In this document: positions 1-6,416 of the stretch, piece by piece
Numbering within the stretch: position 1 is the stretch's first letter
Layout of the letters: every line of letters starts with the position of its first letter
Source: Sutterella sp.
Lineage (GTDB): Bacteria > Pseudomonadota > Gammaproteobacteria > Burkholderiales > Burkholderiaceae_F
Direction: 5' to 3'
Assembly (NCBI GenBank): GCA_020025915.1
Contig: JAHHRH010000006.1
Coordinates: forward strand, 1 to 64,000
DNA length: 64,000 bases
Notes under the pieces: generated by a model
Databases searched by the model: none
Seen by the model: the letters and a program-made list of their open reading frames with translations, nothing else
Told to the model about the DNA's origin: nothing
Position numbers and translations under genes: made by a program

Positions 1-61
1 CTGGTGGGTTGTGGTGTGGGAGGGGGAACCCGTGAGGGAACCCTCTACCCGATTGGTTCTG

Positions 62-571
62 TTAATAGCCTAGCCACTGTCTGGCGATAAATTCAAATTC
101 ATCTTTGGAGACAGGTGTGATGGAGAGGCGGTTACCTTTTTGAAGCACACGCATGTTTGCGAGCTCTTCATGCTCGCGTAATTCACCAAGTTCGATCACT
201 GGGCATTTGAACAGTGCTTCGACGTCAATCGTCAGCCAACGAGGGTTTTCTTCTTTGCTTTTTGGGTCAAAGTATTCACTTGACGCATCAAACTGAAGAG
301 AGTCAGGATAGGCTGTTGAGGCAATGCGAGCAATGCCCGCGATGCCTGGTTTTGGGCAGCTTGAGTGGTAAAACAAGACTGCGTCACCAAGTGTCATATC
401 GTCTCGAAGGAAGTTGCGCGCCTGATAGTTACGAATGCCAAACCAGTCGACTTGATGGTTTGGCGCGTTGAGGGCATCGTCAATAGAACATTCGCCAGGC
501 TCAGTCTTCATTAGCCAAAAGTGGTTTGCTGTCGTTATGAGTTGCGAGAGAGTCGCTTTTTGATTAATCAC
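62..571 (-). CDS. EVE domain protein
   Basis: Small soluble protein of the EVE (PUA-like fold) family, whose members are thought to bind modified bases in nucleic acids; the ligand of this one is unknown. The family N-terminal pattern is visible as HFWLMKTEPGE, followed by DWFGIRNYQARNF and DAVLFYHSSC. With a GTG start at 571 the protein has 169 residues, near the usual 150-160. The frame stays open to 643, but that would run through the 6S RNA terminator (593-626), so the longer start is rejected. An ATG at 511 would cut into the conserved FWLMK block. No strong ribosome site marks any of these starts. It lies just downstream of zapA and 6S RNA, a common Burkholderiales order. Confidence 0.85.
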   Translation of the reverse strand: MINQKATLSQLITTANHFWLMKTEPGECSIDDALNAPNHQVDWFGIRNYQARNFLRDDMTLGDAVLFYHSSCPKPGIAGIARIASTAYPDSLQFDASSEYFDPKSKEENPRWLTIDVEALFKCPVIELGELREHEELANMRVLQKGNRLSITPVSKDEFEFIARQWLGY

Positions 572-592
572 GGTGATGGCAAAAGATATGAT

Positions 593-626
593 AATGGGGC
601 AATCCTTATAGAAGGATTGCCCCATT
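593..626 (-). terminator. Terminator hairpin after 6S RNA
   Basis: A perfect 15-bp stem (593-607 with 612-626) closed by a 4-base loop lies directly after the 3' end of the 6S RNA on the minus strand. The following T-run is short, with TTTT a few bases on. It separates the RNA from the EVE gene. Confidence 0.7.
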
Positions 627-633
627 GAAAAGA

Positions 634-812
634 GGGCCTGCAACGGGGCTGGACTACGTTACCTGAACCGAAAGTTCAGGGCGGTCGGCTCCGGAGCGGA
701 ACGGGTCAGACAACGCGTGTCGGACACTCTATCGGCTCTCGAGTACACCAACCTAATGGTTTTAGCATTGGTTCTAGGAACTTTGGAGCCCGGTGCTCAC
801 CGCCGCAGGGTT
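634..812 (-). ncRNA. ssrS: 6S RNA
   Basis: 6S RNA binds the sigma-70 RNA polymerase holoenzyme and mimics an open promoter in stationary phase. The call rests on position, directly downstream of zapA on the same strand, and on the foldback shape. The ends form a closing helix in which 637-646 pairs with 800-809 around a small internal loop, enclosing a long G/C-rich irregular hairpin of about 180 nt. A TACAAT -10 hexamer at 819-824 (minus strand) would start transcription near 812, matching the 5' end of the helix. A strong hairpin follows at 593-626. The exact ends are approximate. Confidence 0.85.
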
Positions 813-818
813 AAGTTC

Positions 819-824
819 ATTGTA
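819..824 (-). promoter_or_regulatory. -10 box of 6S RNA promoter
   Basis: TACAAT reads on the minus strand about 7 bases before the predicted 5' end of 6S RNA. No good -35 hexamer is visible 16-18 bases upstream, so the assignment rests on spacing to the RNA. Confidence 0.45.
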
Positions 825-874
825 GCGGATTTAAATGGTATTTGGGTACGTTCGTTACATTTTCGAGAGCTTCG

Positions 875-1297
875 TTAGAAGAGCCCCGTCTTACGAATAT
901 CGGTAAAAATTGCCTCTTCGCATTGCTTTGACAACTTTTCGATTTCACGCAAAAGAGCCGCATCAGGTGATGCGTTGCCTGAGCCAGCGGGTTGCACAAC
1001 AGGACGTGCCTCAAGTTCACGAATACGAGCCTTTAACGATTCGATCTCAGCATCTTTTGTTGCAACGCATTGCGTTTCTTCAAAAGCGAGTTTTTCAGCT
1101 TTCTTTTGAGCTTCGTAAGCCACTTCAAGCGCAGCTAAGACGGCAATTTGGTCTTGATTAATGACCTTGCCGCCTTCTCTGATTGCTTTCATTTGTTTGT
1201 CAACAAGCTCTGCGCACTGCTGAATAAGGCCTTCTTCGCCTGTACTAACAGCTAAGCGGTAAGTGCGACTATAAATATTGACGGTCACTTCAGGCAT
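875..1297 (-). CDS. zapA: Cell division protein ZapA
   Basis: ZapA cross-links FtsZ protofilaments and stabilises the Z-ring at midcell. The N-terminal half (about residues 1-60, starting MPEVTVNIYSRTYRLAV and including DKQMKAIRE) is the ZapA globular domain. Residues 60 to about 95 form a charged coiled coil, and the C-terminal part (EIEKLSKQCEEA) is again helical. At 140 residues it is longer than the enterobacterial protein of about 109; a Gly/Ser/Pro linker near 100-110 accounts for part of this. The ZapB-like gene lies 11 bases upstream on the same strand, so the two are probably co-transcribed, with 6S RNA downstream. Confidence 0.93.
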   Translation of the reverse strand: MPEVTVNIYSRTYRLAVSTGEEGLIQQCAELVDKQMKAIREGGKVINQDQIAVLAALEVAYEAQKKAEKLAFEETQCVATKDAEIESLKARIRELEARPVVQPAGSGNASPDAALLREIEKLSKQCEEAIFTDIRKTGLF

Positions 1298-1308
1298 GAT
1301 GCGTTCCT

Positions 1309-1515
1309 TTAAAGCAGAGTATCGTTGTTACGATTGGAGCTAAAAAGTGCTTCAACCTTACGACGTAAATCATCCATACGGCGTTTGGTTTGAGCAAGTT
1401 CAGCTTCACGCGAAGCGAGCTGAGAAGTCAGGCGACGGTTTTCGGCTTTTTCGTGTTCAAGTCGAGCGATCAGCTGAGCAACCAATGCCTTTAGGCGTTC
1501 GATCTGAGGAGTCAT
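1309..1515 (-). CDS. ZapB-like coiled-coil protein (TIGR02449 type)
   Basis: A 68-residue, almost entirely alpha-helical protein with heptad-like Leu/Ile spacing (IERLKALVAQLIARLEHEK) and many Glu/Lys/Arg residues, ending in a short Asn-rich tail. Small coiled-coil proteins of this size directly before zapA are typical of beta- and gammaproteobacteria (TIGR02449) and resemble ZapB, which bundles the Z-ring through ZapA. A direct role in division is inferred from this position and shape. Its stop lies 11 bases before the zapA start. Confidence 0.8.
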   Translation of the reverse strand: MTPQIERLKALVAQLIARLEHEKAENRRLTSQLASREAELAQTKRRMDDLRRKVEALFSSNRNNDTLL

Positions 1516-1538
1516 GACTTTATGTCCCCGAGGTAAAG

Positions 1539-2009
1539 TCAGTTTTGATTGACAACACTAGGCGTGACCTTAGGAGCGCGTGGTTCAAAAGAATTCGTCG
1601 TGCCAAGAATCATTTGGTCAGCCTGTTCTTCGTCGGGCATCGGATCGGAAATCCAATGATCTACTCGACCTTCGTCATCAAAGTAAACAGTTAACTTGCG
1701 AAGTTGACGGTCATCATTGCCGCGCAACAAGTAATAGACATAGTCCCAACGGGTTGGATGGAACTGGTCACGAAGCAATGGGATGCCTAATAAAAATTGA
1801 ACTTGAGGTTTGGTCATGCCTTTTTCAAGTTGCATGATCATTTCGCTCGTAATCAAATTCCCTTGATGTACGTCTGCACGGTAGGGCTTCAAAAAGTCAG
1901 GAACAACAGAACCAGGGTTGTCCCACGCTTCAGTCATCGTGTTACATCCAGACAGGGAAAGGAGGGTGGTCAATCCTAAAGCGGCGAAAGTGAATCGTTT
2001 AGCAAGCAT
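1539..2009 (-). CDS. bamE: Outer membrane assembly lipoprotein BamE
   Basis: BamE is a lipoprotein subunit of the BAM complex that folds beta-barrel proteins into the outer membrane. The 156-residue sequence has a lipoprotein signal peptide with lipobox LSGC, so Cys22 should be lipidated. The SmpA/OmlA domain follows (about residues 45-130), including ITSEMIMQLEKGMTKPQVQFLLG and FHPTRWDYVYYL. A Pro/Asn-rich tail ends the protein. It is divergent from fur across about 87 bases, an arrangement known in Burkholderiales. Confidence 0.93.
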   Translation of the reverse strand: MLAKRFTFAALGLTTLLSLSGCNTMTEAWDNPGSVVPDFLKPYRADVHQGNLITSEMIMQLEKGMTKPQVQFLLGIPLLRDQFHPTRWDYVYYLLRGNDDRQLRKLTVYFDDEGRVDHWISDPMPDEEQADQMILGTTNSFEPRAPKVTPSVVNQN

Positions 2010-2096
2010 AATTATCCAGTTTGCAGTTAAGGTGTGCAGAAGTTACACCAACCTCGTATGATAACGGGTAAATGAACTTTAGAAAGGTGGATTAAC

Positions 2097-2552
2097 GTGA
2101 ACGATACGTCTGGAAACCAAACCTCGGAATTGAAGAATGCCGGTCTCAAGGCGACGGCGGCACGTCTCAAAATCCTTGAACTTTTTCAAAAACGCGCCGA
2201 AGAAAAGATCGGTGAGCGTCGACATATTTCTGCCGAAGAAGTCTATCGGGATCTAGTCAATGCCGGTGTGGATATCGGTCTCGCGACTGTCTACCGCGTC
2301 CTGTCTCAGTTTGAGCAGGCCGGTCTGATTGTCAGACACCATTTTGACACGGATCGCGCGACTTATGAGCTCGAAGATGGTGGACATCACGATCATTTGG
2401 TGTGTTTGCAGTGTGGAAAGGTCGTCGAATTTGTTGCGCCGTCCATCGAAAAAGAGCAGGCACTTGTTGCGAAACGCTACGGCTATGAGCTTTGCGAACA
2501 TACGATGGTTTTGTATGGTTTGTGCAATGAGTGTCGACGAACAGCTAAGTGA
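2097..2552 (+). CDS. fur: Ferric uptake regulator Fur
   Basis: Fur is a dimeric repressor that binds DNA when loaded with iron(II) and controls iron uptake and storage genes. In the 151-residue protein the winged helix covers about residues 15-85 (ISAEEVYRDL, LATVYRVLSQFE). The metal/dimerisation domain has HHDH at 97-100 and two Cys pairs, C103/C106 and C143/C146, which hold structural zinc in Zn-containing Fur proteins. It starts with GTG, supported by AGAAAGGTGG 7 bases upstream. It is transcribed away from bamE and ends at a strong terminator. I could not assign a clear Fur box in its own promoter region. Confidence 0.95.
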   Translation: MNDTSGNQTSELKNAGLKATAARLKILELFQKRAEEKIGERRHISAEEVYRDLVNAGVDIGLATVYRVLSQFEQAGLIVRHHFDTDRATYELEDGGHHDHLVCLQCGKVVEFVAPSIEKEQALVAKRYGYELCEHTMVLYGLCNECRRTAK

Positions 2553-2568
2553 GTATAGCTGTGATACC

Positions 2569-2606
2569 AAAAAAGGAGGTTTGTTGTAATGCTTACCTCC
2601 TTTTTT
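2569..2606 (+). terminator. Terminator after fur
   Basis: The stem pairs AAAAAAGGAGGT (2569-2580) with ACCTCC plus a run of seven Ts (2595-2607). It is a classic intrinsic terminator that could work in both directions. Confidence 0.85.
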
Positions 2607-2631
2607 TGTTTTTGATAGTTGTCAAGAAGTC

Positions 2632-2661
2632 TTGAATATCGCTCTTGTGATTTGATACAAT
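2632..2661 (+). promoter_or_regulatory. Possible promoter of acyltransferase gene
   Basis: TTGAAT (2632-2637) and TACAAT (2656-2661) are 18 bases apart and sit about 80 bases before the acyltransferase start. They fit a sigma-70 promoter moderately well. Confidence 0.4.
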
Positions 2662-2743
2662 CCGCAACCAATTTTTAATATCGCGAGCCACCTAAGACCT
2701 GTCAGAGAAGGTTTGTTGGCTTCAGCTCATACATAGTTTTCGA

Positions 2744-3955
2744 ATGACAACACTTTTGTATACGTACTCTCCATATTACCGGCCAGATATTGACGGGTTG
2801 CGTGCTATTGCTATTATCTGGGTCGTTTTATGTCATGCGTTTCCAAATTATTTTGGTGGTGGCTTTGTAGGTGTTGATATCTTCTTTGCAATATCAGGTT
2901 ATTTGATTTCCTCGATTATTTTCAAGGGACTCGGAAAGAATAACTTCAGTTTCTTGGAGTTTTATGCAAAACGATCTCGAAGAATTTTTCCAGCCCTCAT
3001 TTTTGTATTGGTTGTCGGGTTGATTATTGGTGGTCTGTTTTTGACGCCAAGAGAATACAAGGAGATGGGGAAATCAGCCTTCTTTGGTGCGGTATTCTTT
3101 GAAAATTTCAAATTGGCGCGTGGGGTGGATTATTTTGATTTGTCTATCGCGCGAAATACCTACATGCACCTTTGGTCTTTAGGGGTTGAAGAGCAATTTT
3201 ATTTGCTTTTCCCTGCGATCGTTGTTGTCGCATGGAAGTGGCTAAAAGGTCGTATTTTGGGAGTATTGCTTCTGCTCTTTGGGATGTCGTTGGCTGTAGG
3301 TTTATATTACCAACCGATCAGTGATTCAAAAGCATATTTTTGGCCTCATTGCCGTTTTTGGCAGCTCGGAGCAGGGGTGCTTTTGGCCTATATTCACTAT
3401 AGAGCGACCGACGGCAACGCCTACGGTAAGATTCGGATCTTCTTTGAGCGACATGGTAGCTTTTTTTCGCTGATTGCTACGGTAGGGTTGGTCATCATTT
3501 TATTTACCTACGGATCTGTGACTGATGCCTATCCTGGGCTATGGGCGGTTGCTCCGACGCTTTGTGCTGTGTTTTTAATCGCTACTGGCAAAGAAGCTTG
3601 GTTTAACAAGGTCATCTTGTCGCGCTCATCTATAGTGTATGTCGGTTGGTTGAGCTATCCAATCTATTTATGGCATTGGTTATTTTTGTCTATTGCTTTC
3701 TCATGTTTCTCGGGTGTTATACCAACGCATGCGAAATGGATAGCAATTTTGTTAGCTTGTCTCTTTGCGTATATTTCGTTTACGTTTATCGAGGTACCCG
3801 TTCGTAAGAGGAAAGCTGATAAAAAAATGCTGATTGGGACATTGTTTGCTCTGTTGGGCGCAGCTTTATTTGGAGGTGTTGTTTCTAAAACAGATGGCAT
3901 TCCACAACGCTTAAATCATGAGTTGCGTTATCGACGATTACAAACAACCGCGTGA
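2744..3955 (+). CDS. Membrane acyltransferase (OafA/YrhL type), separated from its SGNH part
   Basis: Integral inner-membrane acyltransferase-3 family protein; members O-acetylate or otherwise acylate surface polysaccharides. The hallmark N-terminus is present (PDIDGLRAIAIIWVVLCHA, with Arg20 and His31; then GFVGVDIFFAISGYLIS), followed by about ten hydrophobic segments to about residue 380. The frame stops at 3955 after 403 residues, just where a linker to a periplasmic SGNH domain would begin. That domain continues in another frame from 3922 on. The transferase domain looks complete, so it could still be translated alone. The gene is more AT-rich than its neighbours fur and rnhA, hinting at acquisition. 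Confidence 0.75.
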   Translation: MTTLLYTYSPYYRPDIDGLRAIAIIWVVLCHAFPNYFGGGFVGVDIFFAISGYLISSIIFKGLGKNNFSFLEFYAKRSRRIFPALIFVLVVGLIIGGLFLTPREYKEMGKSAFFGAVFFENFKLARGVDYFDLSIARNTYMHLWSLGVEEQFYLLFPAIVVVAWKWLKGRILGVLLLLFGMSLAVGLYYQPISDSKAYFWPHCRFWQLGAGVLLAYIHYRATDGNAYGKIRIFFERHGSFFSLIATVGLVIILFTYGSVTDAYPGLWAVAPTLCAVFLIATGKEAWFNKVILSRSSIVYVGWLSYPIYLWHWLFLSIAFSCFSGVIPTHAKWIAILLACLFAYISFTFIEVPVRKRKADKKMLIGTLFALLGAALFGGVVSKTDGIPQRLNHELRYRRLQTTA

Positions 3956-4722
3956 CACCCGAAGCTAATCGGTGTAGGAATAATCCAATTTTCGATTGTT
4001 GGACGCAGACAGGAAATCAAGATGGTAATGTCCTCTTGATCGGAAACTCTCATACAGAGCACTTGAAGGCAGTATTTGCTTCATATGCACCAAGTTTTGC
4101 GCGTGTAGATATCTATGCTGCAGGAGGAACGCGACCATTGGAAAATGTTGTTCAGCGTTTTACTGAAAATCAAGTGATTCGTGATGGGAAGGCTCATGCT
4201 GTTTTAGAAGCTGTGTAGAGTTCGCCTGCCAAGCTTGTGGTGATATCTAATACTTGGGGAAGAATTGATCCTAGCGAAGAGGTTTTGTTAAGAGATGGCT
4301 CAACTAGTACTTTCGAGAGAGTTTTCGAAAAGACAATGTTGAACATCCTCAATTCAGGTAAAAAGATTGCTTTTATGATCGATAACCCGAGCATGCCTAA
4401 TGAAATGGAGAATTGTATGGGCATTCGTCCGATTAATTTAACAAAGGGTGAGTGTGGCATTTCTCGCAAGGCTTATGATCATCAATCGGCCAGTCAACGC
4501 GATTACTTTACGAAGTGGTCTAAGGCTTATCCAGATCAAATTTTTGTGATTGAATCAGGGGTTGCTCTATGCGATGATCAGCATTGTTCGATGTTAGGTA
4601 AAAATAAGGAACCTCTTTATACCGATACAGGGCATTTAACTGATGAGGGTGCAAGGTTAGTGTCTGAACGCGCCTGGCAGTTGATTACGCCATTGCTCAA
4701 AGACATTCTTGGAAAATTTTAA
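3952..4722 (+). pseudogene. SGNH domain remnant of the acyltransferase (frameshift plus stop)
   Basis: This is the C-terminal SGNH/GDSL-like domain expected on OafA-type acyltransferases, now detached. The frame is shifted relative to the upstream gene around 3950 and carries an in-frame TAG at 4216-4218. Reading through both lesions gives VLLIGNSHTEHL (block I; Asn replaces the usual Asp beside Ser-His), VVISNTWG, and the terminal YTDTGHLTDEGA with the Asp-x-x-His pair. Total length from 2744 is about 660 codons, the usual size of the fused family. Two independent lesions argue for decay rather than programmed frameshifting. A restart at GTG 3952, overlapping the upstream stop, cannot be excluded for the first fragment. 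Confidence 0.75.
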
Positions 4723-4734
4723 CGCGATAAACGA

Positions 4735-4781
4735 AAAAAGCTGTTCATAAGGTTTCACTTGACCGAAATGAACAGCTTTTT
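4735..4781 (+). terminator. Terminator after SGNH remnant
   Basis: A 14-bp stem (4735-4748 with 4768-4781) ends in a T-run. It closes the acyltransferase transcription unit. Confidence 0.75.
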
Positions 4782-4797
4782 CTATCGAATTAACGAA

Positions 4798-4834
4798 AAA
4801 AAGCCTCTGAAAGGGGAATATTCAGAGGCTTTTT
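4798..4834 (-). terminator. Terminator of tRNA-Val
   Basis: A 13-bp stem (4798-4810 with 4822-4834) is followed on the minus strand by at least seven Ts. It lies 9 bases beyond the tRNA 3' end. Confidence 0.8.
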
Positions 4835-4842
4835 AAGAATCT

Positions 4843-4917
4843 TGGTGCGCGATACTGGTTTCGAACCAGTGACCCCTGCCGTGTGAAGGCAGTGCTCTAC
4901 CACTGAGCTAACCGCGC
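4843..4917 (-). tRNA. tRNA-Val (anticodon CAC)
   Basis: Full cloverleaf on the minus strand. The acceptor stem pairs GCGCGGT with ATCGCGC, including one G-U pair. The D-arm is TAGCTCAGTGGTAGAGC. The anticodon stem CTGCC/GGCAG encloses loop TTCACAC, so the anticodon is CAC and reads GUG. The T-loop GGTTCGAAACC is present and CCA is encoded. It is a single-gene unit with its own promoter and terminator. Confidence 0.95.
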
Positions 4918-4932
4918 AATCTGAGAAAACAA

Positions 4933-4960
4933 ATTATACAGAAAAATTTGATAAAAGCAA
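4933..4960 (-). promoter_or_regulatory. Promoter of tRNA-Val
   Basis: On the minus strand TTGCTT (4955-4960) and a consensus TATAAT (4933-4938) are 16 bases apart. The start would lie about 8-10 bases before the mature tRNA. The same TTGCTT-N16 layout occurs at the tRNA-Pro/Arg/His operon. Confidence 0.75.
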
Positions 4961-4986
4961 ATAAGTATGTAACTAAACGTAAGCAT

Positions 4987-5457
4987 CTAGTAGATCGGCT
5001 CGGGACGGATGCCTTGAGCGACCTCGCAGCCCCAATTAGCAAGTTCATCGGCTTTTTCGTTACCTGGGTCACCGGCATGGCCTTTGACCCAACGCCATTC
5101 AATATCGAATTGCTGGACTAAGGCATCCAATTGTTGCCAAAGTTCAGCGTTTTTGACTGGCTTCTTGTCTGCAGTACGCCATCCATTACGCTTCCAACCG
5201 TGAATCCACTTTGTAATGCCATCTTTAACGTACGAGCTATCGGTATGAATGATGATGGGGCATTTTCTTTTAAGAGCGGACAAGGCGGAAATGACGGCAG
5301 TCAGTTCCATTTGATTGTTGGTCGTGAGTTTGTTTCCGCCATACATTTCACGAGTATGTTCTCCCCACACCATATAAGCACCCCAGCCACCAATGCCAGG
5401 ATTACATTTACATGCGCCGTCTGTCCAAATTTCCAGCGTTTTTTCAGTTTGTGCCAT
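4987..5457 (-). CDS. rnhA: Ribonuclease HI
   Basis: Cytoplasmic endonuclease that cuts the RNA strand of RNA-DNA hybrids, removing R-loops and primer remnants. The 156-residue protein has the four acidic catalytic residues in order: Asp13 (WTDGACKCNPG), Glu51 (NNQMELTAV), Asp73 (HTDSSYV) and Asp137 (NEKADELAN). The basic handle KWIHGWKRNGWR (about 83-94) is also present. Length matches the E. coli enzyme (155). The start at ATG 5457 lies about 35 bases beyond the methyltransferase stop, so the two minus-strand genes are probably co-transcribed. Confidence 0.96.
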   Translation of the reverse strand: MAQTEKTLEIWTDGACKCNPGIGGWGAYMVWGEHTREMYGGNKLTTNNQMELTAVISALSALKRKCPIIIHTDSSYVKDGITKWIHGWKRNGWRTADKKPVKNAELWQQLDALVQQFDIEWRWVKGHAGDPGNEKADELANWGCEVAQGIRPEPIY

Positions 5458-5492
5458 GTCTTGTCATCAAGGTTGAAAATGAGAGTGTACCG

Positions 5493-6269
5493 TTATTGCT
5501 GTTTGTTAGCCTGTTTGCCTGTACTATTTGGCACTGTGATTGGGCTCCCTGTAATTAGGTCTAAAGACTTTTGGACGGGCAAGCGCCCGACTAGTTTGGT
5601 ACCAGGAAGCCGTTTGATCGCAGAAAGGACGATCAAGTTAGCACAATGGGGCGCCCAGCGGTCGCCCGCTTTATCGAGCCATCGCCAACGTTTAAATCCA
5701 AGTGTGCTTGTGCACGAGGGTGAATAAACACCAAAGCGTCCGCGCTCAATTTCAAAGCCTAAAAGCGCCAACCAGTCTTTAAGTCGATACAGAGGTACAG
5801 GGGTCGTTTTACTAGGGAGGTAGGGTCGTAACCCCATACAAACACCTCTTTGTCGAAGCCACCAAAGGCTCAGCGGATTAAAGACTGTGAGGATGAGTCG
5901 CCCTTCTGGAAGAAGGACGCGCGCTGCTTCTCTTAGGGTTTGATGAGCGGATTCGGCATAGTCTAAGGTGTGGGGTAATGTGACTATGTCGATAGATTCG
6001 CTCGCAAAAGGGAGCCATCCACTCTCGGCTTGAATGGTCAATAGTTCTGGACGTTGAATATCGCGTTCAAGCGTGTCGTAGTCGTGATGACAGAGCCACT
6101 GTTGACTGATGCGATTTTGGCGCAAAGTGTCAATCTGAGGACATCCAATTTGAAGCGCATTCCACCCGAAGGCATCTTGCACGAACTCATTATACTGAAC
6201 AGCTTCCCATTGTTTAAGCGTTTGTCCAGGGGCTGTGCGTAGAAAGTCGGAAAAAGAAAGCGTTTTCAT
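5493..6269 (-). CDS. Class I SAM-dependent methyltransferase
   Basis: Predicted cytoplasmic methyltransferase of 258 residues; substrate unknown. A Rossmann-type core is recognisable from WLPFASESIDIVTLPHTLDYAESAHQTLREAARVLLPEGRLILTVFNP, with the motif typical of the methyltransferase-11 group. The glycine-rich SAM loop near residue 40 (ALQIGCPQIDTL) is degenerate. Immediately upstream of rnhA, this kind of gene is a frequent Burkholderiales neighbour. The ATG at 6269 (MKTLSFSDFLRT) is preferred over the in-frame TTG at 6278. The promoter lies in the 147-base gap shared divergently with mltD. Confidence 0.8.
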   Translation of the reverse strand: MKTLSFSDFLRTAPGQTLKQWEAVQYNEFVQDAFGWNALQIGCPQIDTLRQNRISQQWLCHHDYDTLERDIQRPELLTIQAESGWLPFASESIDIVTLPHTLDYAESAHQTLREAARVLLPEGRLILTVFNPLSLWWLRQRGVCMGLRPYLPSKTTPVPLYRLKDWLALLGFEIERGRFGVYSPSCTSTLGFKRWRWLDKAGDRWAPHCANLIVLSAIKRLPGTKLVGRLPVQKSLDLITGSPITVPNSTGKQANKQQ

Positions 6270-6416
6270 AATGAACAATCAGAACTCAACGTAAAAATGA
6301 TGGAATATGTATCTCATTGTGCATAAATGCGGATGGTTACAGTGTAAATTCAATGCGATTGATAAAATTAGTAAATTGTCTTACGACGTATCCGTGACTT
6401 CCACCTTTTTGATACC

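Noticed and set aside
1..61. G/T-rich first 61 bases
   Set aside because: Too short for assignment; no gene, tRNA or hairpin could be supported.
572..643. Longer N-terminus for the EVE gene (start at 643)
   Set aside because: Would read through the perfect hairpin that ends 6S RNA (593-626) and gives a non-conserved extension.
3950..4218. Programmed frameshift and readthrough joining acyltransferase and SGNH parts
   Set aside because: No slippery heptamer was seen at 3940-3955 and a second, in-frame TAG lies downstream; decay is simpler.
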